A stretch of 64,000 bases of DNA from Dyadobacter sp. (GTDB lineage: Bacteria > Bacteroidota > Bacteroidia > Cytophagales > Spirosomataceae): the NCBI RefSeq assembly GCF_017744695.1, contig NZ_JAGIAS010000001.1, forward strand, positions 1-64,000, read 5' to 3'. Below, in pieces: positions 59,451-64,000 of this stretch. A program made the translations under genes and the position numbers. The notes below the pieces were generated by a model. The model did no database searches, had not been told where the DNA came from, and was given only the letters and a program-made list of their open reading frames with translations. How positions within the stretch are numbered: position 1 is the first letter of the stretch; each line of letters starts with the position of its first letter.

Positions 59451-61580
59451 CTACCCCGGGAACATCTTGCCGATCATCCGGCCAATCGCCACAAAATCGT
59501 CGTGGTTGCTCACTGACCGCTTTTCGGTTTCGTCCGCATTTTGTTGTGAGAATGGATAGATCAGCAAAAAGTTATTTTCCAGCGCATACTGATTCAGAAA
59601 ATCAGGCATCTGGCCCATTCGCGGGAAAAACGAGGCCATTCCGCGTTTGGCCATGAACAAGATAAGCCCCTCATCGGCCGCGATCGAGGTGGCGGCCTGT
59701 TCGGCCTCTCCCCAGTAATCGATCGTATGAAGTGATAATTCGATAGCGGACTTGCCTGCTACCCTTTCGATAATGCCGATAATCGGAGCGCTGGCATAAA
59801 AAGCCATTTCCGAACCCGACGACTTCCCGATGTTCCATACCCGCAGCAGCGCATGAAAAAAGCCCGGCTCCTTGTCCGCTTTGGGCGGGATCAGGACAAT
59901 GTACTTTTTAATGGTAGAAATCGGCTGGGCCGCGTGGTAGATCAACGTATTCACATTTTCATTTTGCAAATAACCGTTCGTAAGGTTGTAAACGAACGAT
60001 GGCCTCAGGCCTTTCCCTGGCTGCAAAGCGATGATCAGGTCCGTTATTTTTTGCTCTTTGATCACATTGCTGATGCCGGTAGGTACATCGCTATCGTAGC
60101 GGGTAAGCGGCTGGACCTGCACGTCGGCCGCCGCAGCCAGCGTTACGGCCGTGTGGAGTGTCTTTTCGGCATTTCTGACGGACGACTCGTTTTTCTCGTC
60201 GTTGATCACATTCAATGCAAAGAGCCGGTTTTTGTTATGTCCGGCTTTAATAAGCAAACCAAGGTTCACCGACTTCTCTACCGCATCTTCATAATTGACG
60301 GCGATCAGGATGTTTTCAGCTTCCGGACTCGTACCCGACGCCGTAGCCTCGTTATCGGCCTCCGCGATCCTGGCAGCGCTCGACATGGATACGAACGACG
60401 AAATGGTACAGGAAATCAGTATCAGCAGGATACTGCCGTTGAGTACGTGTTCGCTCAGCAAACGCACCGGTTCGCCACTCTCGGTCTCCGATAGAATGAT
60501 GTTATAACCGACCATAACAGCCGCCAGTGTCGCCGCCGCCGAAGCCGAACTCAGTCCGAAAATGATCATCCCTTCATCCTTCGTCAGCCTGAACGTCTTT
60601 TGCGTAAATACGGCCGCCAGGTACTTCCCGCCGATGGAGGCTACCAGCATCACTGCGGCAACACCCAGGGTTTCCAGGCTTTTGAAAAACACCGTAAAAT
60701 CGATGAGCATGCCCACGCTGATCAGGAAGAATGGAATGAAAATGGCATTACCTACAAATTCTACGCGGTTCATGAGCGCAGAGGTATGGGGGATAAGCCG
60801 GTTGAGCGCAAGACCTGCAAAAAAAGCGCCGATAATCGCCTCGATACCTGCCAACTCCGCCAGCACGGCCGCAAGGTAAATCATCACCAGCACAAATATG
60901 TATTGGGATATTTTGTCATCGACCTTCTTGAAAAACCATCTTCCGATGATGGGAAACACGAACAATACCGTGAGGCTGAATGCCGCCACTGAAAGTCCCA
61001 GCCGGAGCCAGAATGCACTATTTACCTCTCCCTGGGTCATCCCGACCACCACGGCCAGTACCAGCAGTGAAAGTACGTCGGTCAGCATCGTTCCGCCGAC
61101 CGTGATATTCACGGAAAGGTTTTTGGCCACGCCCATCTTGCTCACGAGCGGGTAGGCAATGAGTGTATGCGAAGAAAAAAGGCTGGCAAACAGCACCGAG
61201 GTAAGCATCGAGAAATGCAGCACATAATAACCTCCTATCAATCCCAATATAAAGGGTACGGCAAATGTAAACACGGTGAATGTGATGCTCTTACCCATAT
61301 TTTTCTTGAAATCGCCCATATCGATTTCAAGCCCGGCCAGGAACATAATGTACAGCAGGCCTGTCGTGCCCGTTACCACCACGCTGCTGTCGCGGGACAG
61401 AAGGTTAAGGCCGTTGGGTCCCACCACGGCACCTGCAATGAGCAGGCCGAGCAAATGCGGGACTTTGATCTTGTTGAGCAGCAACGGAGCGCTCAGTATG
61501 ATAATCAGTTCGAGCAGGAACTTCAATACCGGGTCTTCGATCGGTAAACTGCCGATGTGGATGTTGAGCAGCGTCATCAT
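59451..61580 (-). CDS. CPA2-family cation:proton antiporter
   Basis: 709 residues. About 12 membrane helices cover residues 1-400 (LLLNKIKVPHLLGLLIAGAV, SSHTLIAYPLVSKMGVAKNL, GIEAIIGAFFAGLALNRLIP). The C-terminal about 300 residues are soluble and resemble a UspA-like nucleotide-binding part (AENILIAVNYEDAVEKSVNL, RPSFVYNLTNGYLQNENVNT); no TrkA-N (KefC) domain was seen. Start ATG at 61580 follows the lipoprotein stop without a gap (TAGATG). It should exchange Na+ or K+ for H+. Confidence 0.88.
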   Translation of the reverse strand: MMTLLNIHIGSLPIEDPVLKFLLELIIILSAPLLLNKIKVPHLLGLLIAGAVVGPNGLNLLSRDSSVVVTGTTGLLYIMFLAGLEIDMGDFKKNMGKSITFTVFTFAVPFILGLIGGYYVLHFSMLTSVLFASLFSSHTLIAYPLVSKMGVAKNLSVNITVGGTMLTDVLSLLVLAVVVGMTQGEVNSAFWLRLGLSVAAFSLTVLFVFPIIGRWFFKKVDDKISQYIFVLVMIYLAAVLAELAGIEAIIGAFFAGLALNRLIPHTSALMNRVEFVGNAIFIPFFLISVGMLIDFTVFFKSLETLGVAAVMLVASIGGKYLAAVFTQKTFRLTKDEGMIIFGLSSASAAATLAAVMVGYNIILSETESGEPVRLLSEHVLNGSILLILISCTISSFVSMSSAARIAEADNEATASGTSPEAENILIAVNYEDAVEKSVNLGLLIKAGHNKNRLFALNVINDEKNESSVRNAEKTLHTAVTLAAAADVQVQPLTRYDSDVPTGISNVIKEQKITDLIIALQPGKGLRPSFVYNLTNGYLQNENVNTLIYHAAQPISTIKKYIVLIPPKADKEPGFFHALLRVWNIGKSSGSEMAFYASAPIIGIIERVAGKSAIELSLHTIDYWGEAEQAATSIAADEGLILFMAKRGMASFFPRMGQMPDFLNQYALENNFLLIYPFSQQNADETEKRSVSNHDDFVAIGRMIGKMFPG

Positions 61581-62156
61581 CTAGCGGTTGGTTAGGCGGT
61601 TTAGCTCAATGGAAAATTTCGCAGTGCACGACTTGTCGATGGCCGTCGTCTGCGTGCCCTTGATCAGGTTCTTGTTGTCGCGGGTTAGCTCCACGTTCAG
61701 TTCCAGCTTCTTCGTAGCCGACGTATCACTGGTGTATTGCAGCTGAATGCTGGTGCTGTCGTACCTCGCGGAAAATACCCGCACAACCTTGTTGTTGTTG
61801 ATTACGCGCGTGTAAAGACCGGTGGAGTCGCTTACAAACTCCCAGGTGTTGGAACGCAGGTCGCCTATTACATACTCGCTGCAATTCGACTCCCGGCAAA
61901 CCGACTTACCTGCCCAAAGTCCGGCAATATCATCGGGCCAGCGCTGGATCACGACGGCCGTATCCTTCCGCGTAAGCAGGCTGTCGCGCATGCGCAAAAG
62001 CGACTGGTAGTCAGCCTCCTTAATGGCAAACTCTTTCTCCCGCGCAAGTATGCTCTGCTCGCGCACGTCGAGCTCATGTGCTCTTTCCTTATCCTGGCAG
62101 CCCCCTAACAGGGTCAGGGCAGTAAGCGTAGTAAGAAGGTATCTGTAAAATGCCAT
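61581..62156 (-). CDS. Lipoprotein of an ion-transport operon
   Basis: 191 residues from ATG at 62156 (MAFYRYLLTTLTALTLLGGC). The lipobox is LLGGC. Residues about 25-70 form a coiled coil (ERAHELDVREQSILAREKEF). The C-terminal part is beta-rich (GLWAGKSVCRESNCSEYVIG, Cys pair; ELNVELTRDNKNLIKGTQTT). No known domain. Its stop abuts the antiporter ATG and it starts 69 bases after the ClC gene, so all three are probably one transcript. It could anchor or gate the transporter complex (inference). Confidence 0.8.
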   Translation of the reverse strand: MAFYRYLLTTLTALTLLGGCQDKERAHELDVREQSILAREKEFAIKEADYQSLLRMRDSLLTRKDTAVVIQRWPDDIAGLWAGKSVCRESNCSEYVIGDLRSNTWEFVSDSTGLYTRVINNNKVVRVFSARYDSTSIQLQYTSDTSATKKLELNVELTRDNKNLIKGTQTTAIDKSCTAKFSIELNRLTNR

Positions 62157-62225
62157 AACTCGTGGTTCAGGTGGGAAATACAGGGCTGGCAATTTAAAAA
62201 AGTATTCTTTTAAACAAAGGCAAAA

Positions 62226-64000
62226 TCAACCCGAATGCGCTTGGAGGAGGCTACGATAGCGGTCGAGCAACCTCGATTTCGCGATAAAACCTACGTAACG
62301 GCCCTGGGTATCAACAACCGGCAAATGCCAGGCACCGGTTTGATCAAATTGGGTGACGATCCGGGCAACCGGTTCGGTTTCCGCAACAGTCGCCGGGGGC
62401 TGGCGCAAGAATGACATCACCGACAAACCGGCCTCAGCTTCCGCCGTAAACAGATAGGGATACAGTTCCTTTACGAGGATGATGCCACGAAAAATCCCCT
62501 GCCGGTCTACGACGGCCAGGTGATCATGCCTGTTTTCGTGCAACGCATGTACGAAGCTTTCAAAGGGCAGGTCTATGTCCACAACGGGCACATCCCTGTC
62601 GATGAAATCCAGCGTGTTGAGCTGAGAAAGCAGGTTGCGGTCATGCTCACGGGTGAATATTTTCCCTTCATCGGCAAGCCTTTGCAAATCGGGAGAAATG
62701 GCGGAAAACCATTTGGAGATCAGGAATGATATCACGCCCACCACCATCAAAGGAATAAACAGGTCATACCCCGAGCTGGATTCGGCAATCAGGAACATGG
62801 CCGTCAGCGGCGCGTACAGCACGCCGCTCATGACACCCGCCATTCCTACCAGCACCAGATTGGCCACCGGCACGTCGGAAATACCGATGAAGTTGCAGGA
62901 TAATGCGAAAACAAACCCGAGAGTGCCGCCCGCAAAAAGCGAAGGCGCAAAATTCCCTCCGTTACCGCCGCTGAAAATGGTAATGGAACTCGCAAAGGCT
63001 TTCAGCAGGCAAACAATCGCCAGGAACACGACGACCGCCCACCGCTGTCCACCGACAATACCGAAAAAACTATTTTCCATCAACTCCCCTACCTGCCCGT
63101 TCACCATCGCCTTGACGGTTTCGTAACCTTCCCCGAACAATGGCGGATATAACACGCAAAGCACCGACAGCATCGCCCCCCCGAACATGGCTTTCCGCAG
63201 CCTTCCGCCTTTCAGACTGCCAAAAAATCGCTCCACCTGATGCCCGATCACCACGAAGTACCGTGCATAAAGTCCGCACAGAATACCCAGCACAAGGTAA
63301 AAAGGCAGATTATGGTAATTGAACGGATGCCTGCTGCTGAAATGGAAGAGGGTCTCCTCATTGAGCAACATCCTGGAAAGCACATTACCGCAGACAGCCG
63401 CGAGTACGAGCGGAATAAAGTCGGTGAATACCACCCCGGTAAGCAGTATTTCGACGGCGAACATCATCCCCGCAATCGGTGCATTGAATGCGGACGCGAT
63501 CCCGGCAGTGGCGCCCGCTGCGAGCAACAACGTACGTTCCCGGTAATCCAGCTTGTAGGTCTGCGCGAAATTGGACCCGATCGCCGAACCGGTTACCGCA
63601 ATAGGGCTTTCCAGACCCGCGGAACCGCCGAGCCCCACGGTAATGGCACTTTGCACCACCTGGGAATACATTTTCACCGGGGCGACAATACTGGAATTCT
63701 GCGCGATCTCGTGCAAAATGGCCGGTATACCCTTGCGATCGTTGCCGCCAAAGAACAAGATCACCACAAGGGAGGTGATCACAATCCCCAGGAAGGGGAA
63801 TACGGCATAGAAGAAAATCTGTGTTTCGAAATGTACCTTGTGCGTGATGAGGTGATGAATCGCATGCACCAGTGATTTCAGGACTACCCCGGCCAACCCG
63901 GCACTGCATCCGACCAATATCCCCGACAATATCAGAAACTGTGACCTGGTCAGGATACTTTTAAGCCAAAAAATGATGACTTCATACAGCTTGAATTTCC
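62226..64000 (-). CDS. ClC-family chloride transporter with CBS domains (5' end beyond window)
   Basis: The frame is open to the right edge (visible N-terminus KFKLYEVIIFWLKSILTRSQ), so the start codon is outside the window; about 591 codons are visible. Membrane region to about residue 410: the selectivity loop equivalent to GSGIP reads DRKGIP, the gating loop equivalent to GREGP reads GLESP with Glu kept, and GNFAP matches GxFxP. The C-terminal part carries two CBS domains (about residues 450-580). Glu in the gate favours H+/Cl- antiport. It is followed by the lipoprotein and antiporter genes. Confidence 0.92.
   Translation of the reverse strand, partial: KFKLYEVIIFWLKSILTRSQFLILSGILVGCSAGLAGVVLKSLVHAIHHLITHKVHFETQIFFYAVFPFLGIVITSLVVILFFGGNDRKGIPAILHEIAQNSSIVAPVKMYSQVVQSAITVGLGGSAGLESPIAVTGSAIGSNFAQTYKLDYRERTLLLAAGATAGIASAFNAPIAGMMFAVEILLTGVVFTDFIPLVLAAVCGNVLSRMLLNEETLFHFSSRHPFNYHNLPFYLVLGILCGLYARYFVVIGHQVERFFGSLKGGRLRKAMFGGAMLSVLCVLYPPLFGEGYETVKAMVNGQVGELMENSFFGIVGGQRWAVVVFLAIVCLLKAFASSITIFSGGNGGNFAPSLFAGGTLGFVFALSCNFIGISDVPVANLVLVGMAGVMSGVLYAPLTAMFLIAESSSGYDLFIPLMVVGVISFLISKWFSAISPDLQRLADEGKIFTREHDRNLLSQLNTLDFIDRDVPVVDIDLPFESFVHALHENRHDHLAVVDRQGIFRGIILVKELYPYLFTAEAEAGLSVMSFLRQPPATVAETEPVARIVTQFDQTGAWHLPVVDTQGRYVGFIAKSRLLDRYRSLLQAHSG

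Noticed and set aside
1..64000. CRISPR arrays, rRNA, insertion sequences
   Set aside because: No spaced direct repeats, rRNA-like sequence or transposase frame was found on either strand.

Overview
The window looks like chromosomal DNA of a Bacteroidota bacterium, most likely order Cytophagales and close to Dyadobacter. This is inferred from gene content: a SusC/SusD pair, TonB-linked receptors with carboxypeptidase-like N-terminal domains, several secreted proteins with type IX secretion (T9SS) C-terminal sorting domains, short Crp/Fnr regulators, and a Tat-signal Gfo/Idh oxidoreductase. No rRNA, tRNA or CRISPR array was seen.

Region 1 (1 to about 20,950) is the late half of a prophage of the HK97-like siphovirus type, all on the minus strand. 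Read right to left it runs: exported protein, small ORF, two-helix membrane protein, small and large terminase, portal, Mu-F/SPP1 gp7 minor head protein, prohead protease, major capsid, small acidic protein, gp6-like connector, head-tail adaptor, HK97 gp10-like protein, tail terminator, tail tube, two tail-assembly chaperone ORFs, tape measure, a 1475-residue tail protein, and two modular tail fibres. The last fibre runs off the left edge. The two chaperone ORFs join at an A9 run in exactly the geometry of a programmed -1 frameshift. A leader motif, TTCATCAACA, recurs before five of the genes. The phage continues to the left; its integrase, lysis and early genes are not in the window.

Region 2 (21,160 to 31,805) is host DNA: a Crp/Fnr regulator, a PQQ-type sugar dehydrogenase, a class C beta-lactamase-fold hydrolase, a four-gene run (response regulator, histidine kinase, TonB-dependent outer-membrane protein, PAP2 phosphatase), and a minus-strand pair of a MEKHLA-domain protein and a thiamine-diphosphate enzyme.

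Region 3 (32,378 to 37,728) carries glycan or cell-surface genes (TylF-type methyltransferase, GT4 glycosyltransferase, class I methyltransferase, Wzx-like flippase), then an atypical MetF-like protein.

Region 4 (38,408 to 56,736) is rich in exported proteins: a T9SS cargo protein, a Tat-exported Gfo/Idh oxidoreductase, DoxX with a Crp/Fnr regulator, an exported repeat protein, a SusC/SusD pair followed by an M43 metalloprotease with a sorting domain, an exported epoxide hydrolase with an AraC regulator, a large purple-acid-phosphatase-like T9SS protein, and a collagen-like lipoprotein.

Region 5 (56,782 to 64,000) is on the minus strand: DHFR/RibD-like reductase, AraC regulator, aldo/keto reductase, then an apparent ion-homeostasis operon (ClC transporter cut by the right edge, lipoprotein, CPA2 antiporter).
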